A DNA stretch of 18,194 bases. Origin: DSWT01 sp035415725. Lineage in GTDB: Bacteria > Chloroflexota > Anaerolineae > B4-G1 > SLSP01. The translations under genes and the position numbers were made by a program. The stretch is from contig DAOOGN010000090.1 of assembly GCA_035415725.1 (NCBI GenBank), positions 1 through 18,194 of the forward strand, in the 5' to 3' direction. The notes below the pieces were generated by a model. That model was not told the DNA's origin. It was given only the letters and a program-made list of their open reading frames with translations, and did no database searches. Shown piece by piece: positions 7,798-14,844 of the stretch. How positions within the stretch are numbered: position 1 is the first letter of the stretch; every line of letters begins with the position of its first letter.

Positions 7798-9018
7798 ATG
7801 AACCTAAAACACGGTTGGATTTTGGCACTGCTGGTTGTTTTATCGACCTCCGGCTGTATGAAAACGGCAACGGCTAACAGTGATGCTGCCTTGCTCGCTT
7901 CTGGCACCATCCTCGCGCAAGAAATCCGTATAGCGAGCGAGTTCGGTGGACGCATTGAGGCCATCCATGTCCAGATAGGACAGCAGGTGAACGCCGGGGA
8001 TACGATCGTGACGCTGGATGCAACCCCGTGGCTGCTGCAACTCTCCCCTGCCGAGGCTGCCATCGCCACAGCGCGGGCCGACCTGGCCGTTCTCGAGGCC
8101 GGACCGCACCCTGCCGAGATCGACGCGGCGCGGGCAAACGTCACCCTGGCCGAAGCCCAGCGAGACGGCGCCTATCGGACGTGGCAAAATGCACTGGCGG
8201 TCGTCGAAACTCCACAAGAACTGGAGGAGCAAATCGTCGCCGCGCGCACCCAGGTCGCATTGGCGGCGCAAGGTGTCGAAATGGCCGAAGCGCAGCTTGC
8301 CAATCAACAGATGGCCCACGACATCACGCCCGACGGCAGTATTCAACGTCAGGCTGCGAACTATCAACTGCTCGCTGCCCAGGAGGCCCTGGCCGGCGCG
8401 CAAGCCGACGAAAAGACCGCCCAGGCGTTGCTCAATCAACTCTTGCGCATCCGCCACAATCCCCTGGGCTACATCGCCCAGGCCAACGCCGCCGAAGGTC
8501 AGTATCACGTCGCCGAGGCTGCCGTCGCTGTGGCTCAGGCCAAACTCGACGATCTACTCGCCGGACCTACGGCGGAGGAACTCGCCGTGGCGCGCGCCAA
8601 GGTCCGTCAGGCCGAGGCCGAAGCCAATGTCCTGCGCCAGAAAATCGAACGCAGTGCGCTGGTCAGCCCCATTGACGGCGTTGTCGTCGCGCGCGCTGCC
8701 AACATCGGCGAACTGGTCGCTCCGGCCGCCACCATCCTCACGTTGGCGGATCTCAGCGAGGTAACGCTGGAAGTTTACGTACCGGAAGGACAGGTCGGGC
8801 GCGTACAACTCGGCCAACCGGTCCAAGTGAAGGTAGACAGCTTCCCCGGACGGATTTTCCAGGGGCAAGTCATCAAAATCGGCGACGAGCCGGAATTCAC
8901 CCCGCGCAACGTCGCCACCGCCGAAGAACGGTTGAACACCTTCTATGCCGTCGAAATCTGGCTCGACAACGCCGACCATACCCTCAAACCCGGTATGCCT
9001 GCGGACGCCCAATTCTAA
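7798..9018 (+). CDS. HlyD-type membrane fusion protein 2, probable lipoprotein
   Basis: This 406-residue paralogue of the preceding protein has a signal peptide ending in STSGC (Cys20). That resembles a lipobox, but Thr at -3 is not ideal. Lipoyl halves are at about 33-76 and 286-316 (LVSPIDGVVVARAANIGE). Between them a long coiled-coil hairpin runs from about 80 to 284, without the Asp/Pro-rich insert of fusion protein 1. The segments EFTPRNVATAEERLN (366-380) and KPGMPAD (397-403) match fusion protein 1 closely. AGGAG (7787-7791) lies 6 bases before the ATG, which starts 43 bp after the stop of fusion protein 1. It probably forms mixed rings with fusion protein 1 or serves as an alternative adaptor. 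The protein ends soon after the GMPAD motif, about seven residues earlier than its paralogue. Confidence 0.9.
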   Translation: MNLKHGWILALLVVLSTSGCMKTATANSDAALLASGTILAQEIRIASEFGGRIEAIHVQIGQQVNAGDTIVTLDATPWLLQLSPAEAAIATARADLAVLEAGPHPAEIDAARANVTLAEAQRDGAYRTWQNALAVVETPQELEEQIVAARTQVALAAQGVEMAEAQLANQQMAHDITPDGSIQRQAANYQLLAAQEALAGAQADEKTAQALLNQLLRIRHNPLGYIAQANAAEGQYHVAEAAVAVAQAKLDDLLAGPTAEELAVARAKVRQAEAEANVLRQKIERSALVSPIDGVVVARAANIGELVAPAATILTLADLSEVTLEVYVPEGQVGRVQLGQPVQVKVDSFPGRIFQGQVIKIGDEPEFTPRNVATAEERLNTFYAVEIWLDNADHTLKPGMPADAQF

Positions 9019-9051
9019 AGGGGTAAACTTTGGTGCAGCACACTACGCTGG

Positions 9052-9906
9052 TCATTTCTCGGCGACGATCACCGCCCCAACGATCCCGGTGCCGGCATGG
9101 ATAGACAGGCCGGGCGTAAAATCCGCCGTAATCACCTCAGCGGGACACGTCAGGTGGGCGCGCAACTGCGCCTCGAATTGGCGCACTTGCTCTCGGGCGT
9201 TGACATGAATGAACGCCATCCGCTCCACAGGACGGCCTTGCAGGCTTTCCTCGAACAATTCGATGACGCGCTCCCAGGCTTTGCGCCGGGTGCGTACTTT
9301 TTCCAGCATGTCGAGTTTGCCATCACGGACCGTGAGGATGGGCTTGATGTTGAGCAGGTTCGCCATCCCCGCCGCCAGATATCCCACGCGCCCGCTCATC
9401 GCCAGATACTTGAGCGTCGTCAAGGCCGCGTAGACGTGGGTGCGCTCACGCAGCGACTCGGCAGCGGCCATTGCCTCATCCTTCGAGGCTCCCTGTTGAA
9501 TCGCTTCGGCGGCGGCCAACGCCATAAACCCCTGCCCCATCGATAGGGTGCGCGAGTCGACAACGGTGATGTCGCGGTCGGGCAACAATTCGCGGGCGGT
9601 GAGGGCGACGTTGTACGTTCCACTGACGGCGGCGCTGACACAGAAACAGAGCACCGACTCCGCCCCGGCATCAAAAGCGGCTTGCCAGACAGCAGCAAAC
9701 TGGCCTGGCGTCGGTGCAGAGGTCGTCGGCAACTTCCCGTCACGGTCGATCCGTGCAAACACCGCGGCATCGTCAATGTCGACGCCGGTCTGAAAGGTAT
9801 CCTGATCAAAGTGAATGTTAATCGGCACTTGCTGAATGCCGTACTGTGCCGCAATAGCGGCCGGTAAGCTGGAATCGGTATCGGTAACAACGGCTATAGG
9901 TAACAT
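9052..9906 (-). CDS. DegV family fatty-acid-binding protein
   Basis: This 284-residue protein has normal DegV length and motifs: TDTDSSLP 8-15, TSAPTPGQF 62-70 with the head-group-binding Ser63, SAAVSGTYN 91-99, VDSRTLSMGQG 116-126, LKYLAMSGRVG 165-175 and LLNIKPIL 184-191. DegV proteins bind long-chain fatty acids in the cytoplasm; in Firmicutes the related FakB hands the fatty acid to the kinase FakA for phosphorylation. No fakA-like gene is present here. The start is supported by AGGAGG (complement of 9911-9916), 4 bases from the ATG. The gene is convergent with the exporter operon, with 33 bp between stop codons and no clear terminator there. Confidence 0.93.
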   Translation of the reverse strand: MLPIAVVTDTDSSLPAAIAAQYGIQQVPINIHFDQDTFQTGVDIDDAAVFARIDRDGKLPTTSAPTPGQFAAVWQAAFDAGAESVLCFCVSAAVSGTYNVALTARELLPDRDITVVDSRTLSMGQGFMALAAAEAIQQGASKDEAMAAAESLRERTHVYAALTTLKYLAMSGRVGYLAAGMANLLNIKPILTVRDGKLDMLEKVRTRRKAWERVIELFEESLQGRPVERMAFIHVNAREQVRQFEAQLRAHLTCPAEVITADFTPGLSIHAGTGIVGAVIVAEK

Positions 9907-9936
9907 AAGTTCCTCCTGAACAATGAATGAAAAATT

Positions 9937-9961
9937 AGGACTGACGCAAATTCCCGTTTGT
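9937..9961 (+). repeat. Solo copy of the MITE-like element end
   Basis: These 25 bases match 10086-10110, the left end of the downstream element, with one difference. The hairpin part of that element is absent here, so this is a lone end or a decayed copy. It lies in the presumed untranslated leader of degV. Confidence 0.75.
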
Positions 9962-9966
9962 CATTC

Positions 9967-9994
9967 AGTGTAAATGAAAATAACAGGGGGTCAA
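9967..9994 (-). promoter_or_regulatory. Candidate degV promoter
   Basis: On the minus strand TTGACC (complement of 9989-9994) is followed after 16 bp by TACACT (complement of 9967-9972). These are five of six and four of six matches to the sigma70 boxes. The start site would be near 9960, giving a leader of about 55 bases before the ATG. Confidence 0.4.
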
Positions 9995-10085
9995 GACTCC
10001 GCCGTCCCCGCAACGACAGAAGGTTTGGCAACCTGGGCCATAATACCCGTGAAGGGCACGATCTAGACTTTATTTTTGTCAGCAT

Positions 10086-10207
10086 AGGACTGACGCAAAT
10101 TTCCGTTTGTAGTGACGGCTTCAGCCGTTCTTAGCTCCTAAGAGACGCCTGAAGGCGTCACTACAAATCCTCCACCGCTTGATTCGAGCCAGGCTGGCGT
10201 AAGTCCT
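10086..10207. mobile_element. 122-bp MITE-like element, no coding capacity
   Basis: The ends form an imperfect terminal inverted repeat. AGGACTGACGC at 10086 faces GGCGTAAGTCCT ending at 10207, whose complement begins AGGACTTACGCC. The interior is a large palindrome. The left 25 bases recur at 9937-9961. No transposase gene is in the window and no target duplication is clear, so mobilisation in trans is inference. Confidence 0.6.
10106..10167. repeat. REP-like hairpin doublet inside the MITE-like element
   Basis: Two 23-base arms (10106-10128 and 10145-10167) are inverted copies with two mismatches; a further 6-bp stem (10129-10134 with 10138-10143) joins them. Each arm also contains its own perfect hairpin: ACGGC-TTCA-GCCGT (10115-10128) and ACGCC-TGAA-GGCGT (10145-10158). 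The two mismatches between the arms are exactly the partners of one base pair in each small hairpin. Confidence 0.8.
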
Positions 10208-10232
10208 GAGCAGATGAATTCAAAATCTGCTC
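10208..10232. repeat. Short perfect stem-loop
   Basis: GAGCAGAT (10208-10215) and ATCTGCTC (10225-10232) make an 8-bp stem with a 9-base loop. A related AATCTGCT/AATCCGCT pattern continues to about 10250. It abuts the MITE-like element directly. There is no T-run, so it does not look like a terminator. Confidence 0.55.
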
Positions 10233-10326
10233 AATCCGCTTAATCTGCTAACAGACAGAATGTGAAGCCCATGTCCCAGATCGCTGTCTTGCCGTCGACA
10301 GGGTATAAGACAGATTATTGGGAAAA

Positions 10327-10411
10327 GGGAGACGTTCATCTGATCACTGTGCCTGAAGAGCGGTGGCCGGGCATAGGCGGGGCCGGTCGGAGAGCGGCCA
10401 CCGCGTCTCCC
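10327..10411. repeat. Nested inverted repeat upstream of the LCP gene
   Basis: An outer pair GGGAGACG (10327-10334) / CGTCTCCC (10404-10411) encloses an inner pair GCGGTGGCC (10360-10368) / GGCCACCGC (10396-10404). All arms are perfect. The span is 85 bp, GC-rich, and lies just upstream of the LCP promoter candidate. Open frames across it show no protein character. Confidence 0.6.
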
Positions 10412-10446
10412 CATCATTTGCACTATACCGCCGTCGACATTCTAAC

Positions 10447-10474
10447 TGGACAAACGGCAAAGGATGCCTATAAT
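10447..10474 (+). promoter_or_regulatory. Sigma70-type promoter of the LCP gene
   Basis: TGGACA (10447-10452, one mismatch) is followed after 16 bp by a perfect TATAAT (10469-10474). Transcription would start near 10481, about 40 bases before the preferred ATG. Confidence 0.65.
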
Positions 10475-10521
10475 GGAAAAGAAATGTGCCATGCCTTACG
10501 CGGCGTGTAAAGCATCATCTT

Positions 10522-12063
10522 ATGTCTAAAGTCCAAAACCTATTACTGGCATTGCTCTGTCTGGCATCGATCCTTTTGCTGACCATGTTGCTGTTCAACA
10601 TCGCCCATCTGGCGCAGCAAACGCCCGCAACGGTGGTCATTGTCATCACGCCGACCAGCAGTGCAATCCCTCGCATGTCGACTATGACGCCCATCTCCGC
10701 ATCGCCAACGCCGTCGGCCACGCCGTTACCCCCTGTTCCCCCCACGTGGACGCCGACCTTCACGCCCACCCCGCCGCCAACCTACACCCCCACGCCGACG
10801 AAAACACCGACGCCCACCATTACGCCATCGCCGCTGCCGCCGCGCCGCCCCACGGCAATCCCTATCACGCCCCTGGCAGAACTGGGCATTACGATGACGA
10901 CGGCATATTCAGGCTACGTTCCCGTCCCTATCCCTACCGCTGTGCCGCGCTATCCGATTCCTGAGGATGCGCTGACGATTGTACTCCTCGGCAGTGACCA
11001 GCGACCGGATTGGGATTACTGGAACACCGATGCCATTCAATACGTCGTCATCTACCCCGACATCCCCTCGGTGTCGGTGCTTTCCATTCCTCGTGATCTC
11101 TACGTCTACATTCCCAACATTCGCATGGCCCGCATCAACACCGCCGATTCGTTGGGTGAGAAATACGGCTTCGACGGCGGGGGAATCGGCCTGCTTAACC
11201 AGACACTGCTGTATAACCTGGGCATTACTGCCGATTACTATGCGATGGTCAACTTTGACGGCCTGATGGGTCTGGTGGATCTGCTCGGCGGCGTGGATGT
11301 ACCTGTGCACTGCCAACTGCACGACTACTGGCCTGTTCCCGATGAGAACGGGGAATATCACACCCTCACCCTCGAACCGGGCCTGGTTCACATGAACGGG
11401 GAACTGGCGCTTTGGTATTCGCGGACGCGCAAAACGACGAGCGTCTTTGCCCGCGAGGCACGCCAGCAGCAAATCCTGGAAGCGATGTGGCGTAAGGCAA
11501 AGCAATCCAATCTGTTCACGATGCTTCCCACGCTGTATGAGCAAAGCCGTGATCTGTACCAGACCGATCTGGGCATCGGTAACATTCTCGAACTGGGCGT
11601 TACCGCGATGCAGATCGACAGCGCCGATGTGCGTTTTTACAACATCGGACATAACGAGACCCAATTCTACATTACAGGACAGGGGGGCAACGTCTTCCTG
11701 CCCGTGTGGGAACCTATGGCCGCGGTGATCGACGCTGCCATCACCCGCCCCGCCGAAAGTCGCGCTGCCCGCGCCGACATTCGTATTGAGGTGTGGAACG
11801 GCAGTTACGCCGCCGACCGCGATTGGCTGGCAGCGGACACACTCACGCGCTACGGCTACACACCTGTCATCGCTCCCGCCGACCGCATGGATTACCCGCA
11901 GACGCAGATCGTCGTCTTCAGCAGTACGACGAAAGGGACAGGTCTCAGCCAGGTCCAACAGCTTTTCCGTGTGGGCGATGAAAACGTGATCTACGTCGAA
12001 GACCCCACCAGCGAGGTAAAACTGCGCCTTATCCTCGGTGCGGATTACGATCCCTGCCGGTAA
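10522..12063 (+). CDS. LytR-CpsA-Psr (LCP) family cell-wall glycopolymer transferase
   Basis: This 513-residue membrane-anchored protein starts with a transmembrane helix (about 6-27). A Thr/Pro/Ser-rich stalk follows (about 41-118, many TPT units). The LCP domain is at about 150-330: VLLGSDQR 154-161, Asp170, SIPRD 188-192, RMARINTADS 201-210, SRTRKTTSVFAREARQQ 300-316 with the conserved Arg residues. A LytR_C-like domain closes the protein (about 418-510, IRIEVWNGSYAADRDWLAA). LCP enzymes transfer undecaprenyl-phosphate-linked polymers to the wall or to other acceptors, outside the cell. The long stalk is common in Chloroflexota and would hold the domain away from the membrane. An in-frame GTG at 10486 would add 12 residues without character; ATG 10522 is preferred although its ribosome site is weak. 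Confidence 0.9.
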   Translation: MSKVQNLLLALLCLASILLLTMLLFNIAHLAQQTPATVVIVITPTSSAIPRMSTMTPISASPTPSATPLPPVPPTWTPTFTPTPPPTYTPTPTKTPTPTITPSPLPPRRPTAIPITPLAELGITMTTAYSGYVPVPIPTAVPRYPIPEDALTIVLLGSDQRPDWDYWNTDAIQYVVIYPDIPSVSVLSIPRDLYVYIPNIRMARINTADSLGEKYGFDGGGIGLLNQTLLYNLGITADYYAMVNFDGLMGLVDLLGGVDVPVHCQLHDYWPVPDENGEYHTLTLEPGLVHMNGELALWYSRTRKTTSVFAREARQQQILEAMWRKAKQSNLFTMLPTLYEQSRDLYQTDLGIGNILELGVTAMQIDSADVRFYNIGHNETQFYITGQGGNVFLPVWEPMAAVIDAAITRPAESRAARADIRIEVWNGSYAADRDWLAADTLTRYGYTPVIAPADRMDYPQTQIVVFSSTTKGTGLSQVQQLFRVGDENVIYVEDPTSEVKLRLILGADYDPCR

Positions 12064-12073
12064 AAAATAAGGC

Positions 12074-12125
12074 ATCTATTCAGGCCGATCAACCCGGCGA
12101 AACAACTTATTCCCTACGCCAGGTT
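12074..12125 (+). repeat. 52-bp interspersed repeat, copy 1
   Basis: This stretch, 10 bp after the LCP stop codon, matches 18143-18194 at 43 of 52 positions by eye, with no gaps. The ends are best conserved (ATCTATTCAGGC and ACTTATTCCCTA). Copy 2 is cut by the window end, so the true length may be greater. Confidence 0.75.
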
Positions 12126-12197
12126 TGGTGCGGATTCTGGTATGCGAGGCGCTCTTGGATGACGCGCTAGGCGTGTGCCGATAAGCCCATTCCCCTG

Positions 12198-12225
12198 CCC
12201 CTTTCCCCATGGAAGGGGGATTTTT
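12198..12225 (+). terminator. Candidate intrinsic terminator, first after the LCP gene
   Basis: CCCCTTTCC (12198-12206) pairs with GGAAGGGG (12211-12218) with one bulged T and a CCAT loop; GA and five T residues follow (12221-12225). It could end LCP transcription, or be a relative of the C-rich/G-rich palindrome at 18015-18064. Confidence 0.5.
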
Positions 12226-12232
12226 GTAGGGG

Positions 12233-12275
12233 GGGGTGTGGCGGGCGGCAAAGCCGCCCGCCACACCCCATTTTT
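12233..12275 (+). terminator. Strong intrinsic terminator after the LCP gene
   Basis: A perfect 17-bp GC-rich stem (12233-12249 with 12253-12269) with an AAA loop is followed by ATTTTT (12270-12275). The T-run lies only on the plus-strand side, so it should serve the LCP gene. Confidence 0.8.
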
Positions 12276-12287
12276 CGTCATAGCTAC

Positions 12288-12324
12288 AAAAATAATCGGG
12301 CGAGTTGCCAACTCGCCCGATTAT
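12288..12324 (-). terminator. Strong intrinsic terminator of the glycosidase operon
   Basis: A perfect 15-bp stem (12292-12306 with 12310-12324) with a 3-base loop is followed, on the minus strand, by a T-run (complement of 12288-12292). It lies 15 bp beyond the beta-mannosidase stop codon and points opposite to the LCP terminator. Confidence 0.8.
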
Positions 12325-12338
12325 GACAACGTCGCAAG

Positions 12339-14798
12339 TTACACATACGAATCGTACAGCGAGCGCATCCACAGGGCGATGCGGGCATCTTCTACGCTCC
12401 AGCCTGGCGGCAGCGGGCACGTCACCCGTACAGTGTGCCCGGCGGGAACGTCGAAGGCATTGTCGCTGAAGACCACGTCCGTGCCGAAAAGCCCCAGTTC
12501 CACAAAACGCGCCAGCGATTTCGCCGTCACGTCGATGACGAGCGCATCCTGCTCCTGGCTAACCGTCGCCGACAACGCCGGATCGACCAGCGAAAGATGC
12601 TTGTCGGGGACGAAGGTTGCCACGCGCTGCGCGATCGACGTAGCGCCCTGCCGCAGTTCGCAAAAGAAGATCACGTCGCGGCAATTTTCATCGGAGACGC
12701 GGTCGCCGAAGTTCAATGTGCGCACGTGCGTCGAAGCCAGCGGTGCCGCCGTCACCGGCTCGCTGCCGGAGGCCAGTTCTTCGCCCCCCACCGTTTGCAG
12801 TGACCAGCACACAATGCCCTCCCACGGCGTTGGCAGGTCGCTGGTGACGTGTATCCCCATCAATGTCCCGGTATCTTCGACGGAAAGCAGCAACGGCGCG
12901 TAGAAACGCCGGGCGGCGTAGTGCAACAGCTTCCAGCGCCCCAAGGAGTCGAGACTCGACCACGATGCCACGGGCCAGCAGTCGTTGAGTTGCCAGTACA
13001 GCGTTCCGCTCACACGCCCCATGTGACGTCGCCAGTGTTCCACGCCGAAGCGGATGCCTTCCGCTTGCAGCAATTGCGAGAGGTAAACCAGCGACGGGAA
13101 ATCCTTGGGCATACGGTAGTGGTCGGTCATGTGGGCGATGATCTTGCCGTTGCCGCCAGCATGACGCTGATGATGCTCCATAATGTACGATGTCATATTC
13201 CAGTCGGCCTCGTCGGCATAGGTTTGAATCGTTGCCAGAGGCGGGAGTGCCTGGAAGCCGAATTCGCTCATGAAGCGCGGGTACTGCCCGCGATACGCCG
13301 AGAAGGGTTGGCCGCCGTGCCATACGTCCCAGTAATGAGCATCGCCGCGTTCCTGGCCATGGGGGGGCTGGAAGGGGATGCCGGTCGAAGGGGAGCTGGG
13401 CCAGTAGGGGCGGTCGGAGTCCTCGGCGGCGATCCATTCAGGCAGCAGGTGATGGAAGAAACGGTCGTAGTCGGCCTTCAAGTCCGCATTTTCCGGGTGA
13501 TTCCACCCCCAGGCCACCCACCCCGCCTCCATTTCATTGTTGCCGCACCACAGCGCGAGACTGGCACGGTGGCGCAGGCGGCGGACATTTTGCACGGTCT
13601 CGACGCGCGTATTTTCGATGAAGGCATCATCCCACATCGGATAGATACTGCACGAGTAAATGCAGTCCTGCCACACCAAAATCCCGTACTTGTCGCACAG
13701 ATCGTAGAAGCGTTCCTCCTCATAGAAACCACCACCCCACACCCGCAGCATGTTCTGGTGGGTCAGCGCCGCGTCACGGATCAACTGCTCCAGAAAGGCG
13801 TCGGTGATGCGCGTGGGGAAGGAGTCCGCCGGAATCCAGTTGGCGCCTTTGGCGAAGATGGGCACGCCGTTGACGACAAACGTGAACGACTCCCCCCAGG
13901 CATCGGGTTCGCGGCGCAGTTCGAGGGTGCGCAGTCCCATTTTATAGCGTGCAGCGTCGCACACGGCATCGTCCGCGAGCAAGAAAATCTCTACGACGTA
14001 GAGTGGCTGCGCGCCGTAGCCATTCGGCCACCACAGTTGCGGAGAGTCGATCTGGACGGTGAGCGTCTGCGTGTCGCCGGTCATCACGGCTTGCGCGTGC
14101 TGCACCGTCCCGTCGGGGGCAGTGACGCGCAACAGCGCCTTGAACGGGAGAGGGTCCCAGCGTTCGAGGGTAACAGTCGCCGCTACCATCACGGCGCCGT
14201 CGTTGTGCTGCTGCCGCACGTGGACGTCCGCCAGCCGCGCATGACTGCGCCCTTCCAGGCGGATGTCTTTCCACACGCCGATCGGCGGCAGTTGCGGCCC
14301 CCAGTCCCAGCCGAACTGACAGGGCGCTTTGCGCAGGTAGGGGCCACCGGGGATCGCCTGCGAAACGCCGCGCAAAGGGCGCTCCGCCTGCCTGGCGGTG
14401 ATGTACTGCACCGGCGAACGGAACAGGATCACCAGTTCGTTTTCGCCTTCGTGCAGCAGTGATTTCACATCCCAGGTGTACTGGCGGAACATGTTGTCCG
14501 TCTCCCCCAGGCGTTGCCCGTTGAGGGTGACCTCCGCCAACGTGTCCAGCCCATCGCAGACCAGAAAGACGCGCTGTTCCGCCAGCAATGCCGCATCCGC
14601 CGTAAACGCACGCCGGTAGACCCAGTCGTTTTCGGCGACCCACAGCACGCGCTTCTCGTTATCCGCTACGAAGGGATCGGGGATCAAGTTCAACGCCATC
14701 AAGTCGGTGTGGACGCCGCCGGGGACGTGAGCAGGCAGCCACGTCTCTGCGCCATTTTTACGAAATTGCCATTCGCCGGTTAAAGGTTGGATATACAT
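12339..14798 (-). CDS. Glycoside hydrolase family 2 beta-mannosidase
   Basis: This 819-residue enzyme has the layout of GH2 beta-mannosidases. A sugar-binding jelly roll (about 1-185) includes the hallmark CQFGWDWGPQLPP (160-172). An immunoglobulin-like domain follows (about 190-295), then the TIM barrel (about 300-620) with KGANWIPADSFP 317-328 and VWGGGFYE 353-360. The acid/base Glu422 is in WCGNNEME and the nucleophile Glu512 in FMSEFGFQALP. Two C-terminal beta domains complete it. It should release terminal beta-mannose from mannan or N-glycan-type oligosaccharides. No signal peptide is seen, so cytoplasmic action is likely. AGGAG lies 8 bases before the ATG. It is the second gene of an operon, 28 bp after the GH31 gene. 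Both catalytic Glu residues are present. Confidence 0.93.
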   Translation of the reverse strand: MYIQPLTGEWQFRKNGAETWLPAHVPGGVHTDLMALNLIPDPFVADNEKRVLWVAENDWVYRRAFTADAALLAEQRVFLVCDGLDTLAEVTLNGQRLGETDNMFRQYTWDVKSLLHEGENELVILFRSPVQYITARQAERPLRGVSQAIPGGPYLRKAPCQFGWDWGPQLPPIGVWKDIRLEGRSHARLADVHVRQQHNDGAVMVAATVTLERWDPLPFKALLRVTAPDGTVQHAQAVMTGDTQTLTVQIDSPQLWWPNGYGAQPLYVVEIFLLADDAVCDAARYKMGLRTLELRREPDAWGESFTFVVNGVPIFAKGANWIPADSFPTRITDAFLEQLIRDAALTHQNMLRVWGGGFYEEERFYDLCDKYGILVWQDCIYSCSIYPMWDDAFIENTRVETVQNVRRLRHRASLALWCGNNEMEAGWVAWGWNHPENADLKADYDRFFHHLLPEWIAAEDSDRPYWPSSPSTGIPFQPPHGQERGDAHYWDVWHGGQPFSAYRGQYPRFMSEFGFQALPPLATIQTYADEADWNMTSYIMEHHQRHAGGNGKIIAHMTDHYRMPKDFPSLVYLSQLLQAEGIRFGVEHWRRHMGRVSGTLYWQLNDCWPVASWSSLDSLGRWKLLHYAARRFYAPLLLSVEDTGTLMGIHVTSDLPTPWEGIVCWSLQTVGGEELASGSEPVTAAPLASTHVRTLNFGDRVSDENCRDVIFFCELRQGATSIAQRVATFVPDKHLSLVDPALSATVSQEQDALVIDVTAKSLARFVELGLFGTDVVFSDNAFDVPAGHTVRVTCPLPPGWSVEDARIALWMRSLYDSYV

Positions 14799-14821
14799 TG
14801 CAAATTCTCCTGTCGGAAATA

Positions 14822-14844
14822 AGAAATTAGAAGTCAGAAATTAG
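14822..14844 (-). repeat. AGAAATTAG microrepeat at the glycosidase gene junction
   Basis: The nonamer AGAAATTAG occurs at 14822-14830 and 14836-14844. On the minus strand the array encodes the last residues and the stop codon of the GH31 gene and much of the gap before the beta-mannosidase gene. It is AT-rich, unlike its surroundings. Confidence 0.6.

Noticed and set aside
9019..9051. Possible bidirectional terminator between fusion protein 2 and degV
   Set aside because: No stem with a T-run is visible in the 33 bp between the stop codons.
9937..10232. CRISPR array
   Set aside because: The two 25-base copies are 124 bp apart, there are only two of them, and the rest is palindromic repeat DNA; no spacer pattern or cas gene is present.
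10262..10510. 82-codon open frame before the LCP gene
   Set aside because: It spans the nested palindrome and the LCP promoter, has no good ribosome site and shows no recognisable protein pattern.
10909..12075. Open frame of 388 codons on the minus strand
   Set aside because: It is antisense to the LCP gene. The product is His/Val/Asp-rich in the way typical of shadow frames and matches no family.
12849..14462. Open frame of 537 codons on the plus strand
   Set aside because: It lies fully antisense to the beta-mannosidase gene, which has both catalytic Glu motifs and full domain order. The antisense product shows no family motif and is a by-product of GC-rich codon use.
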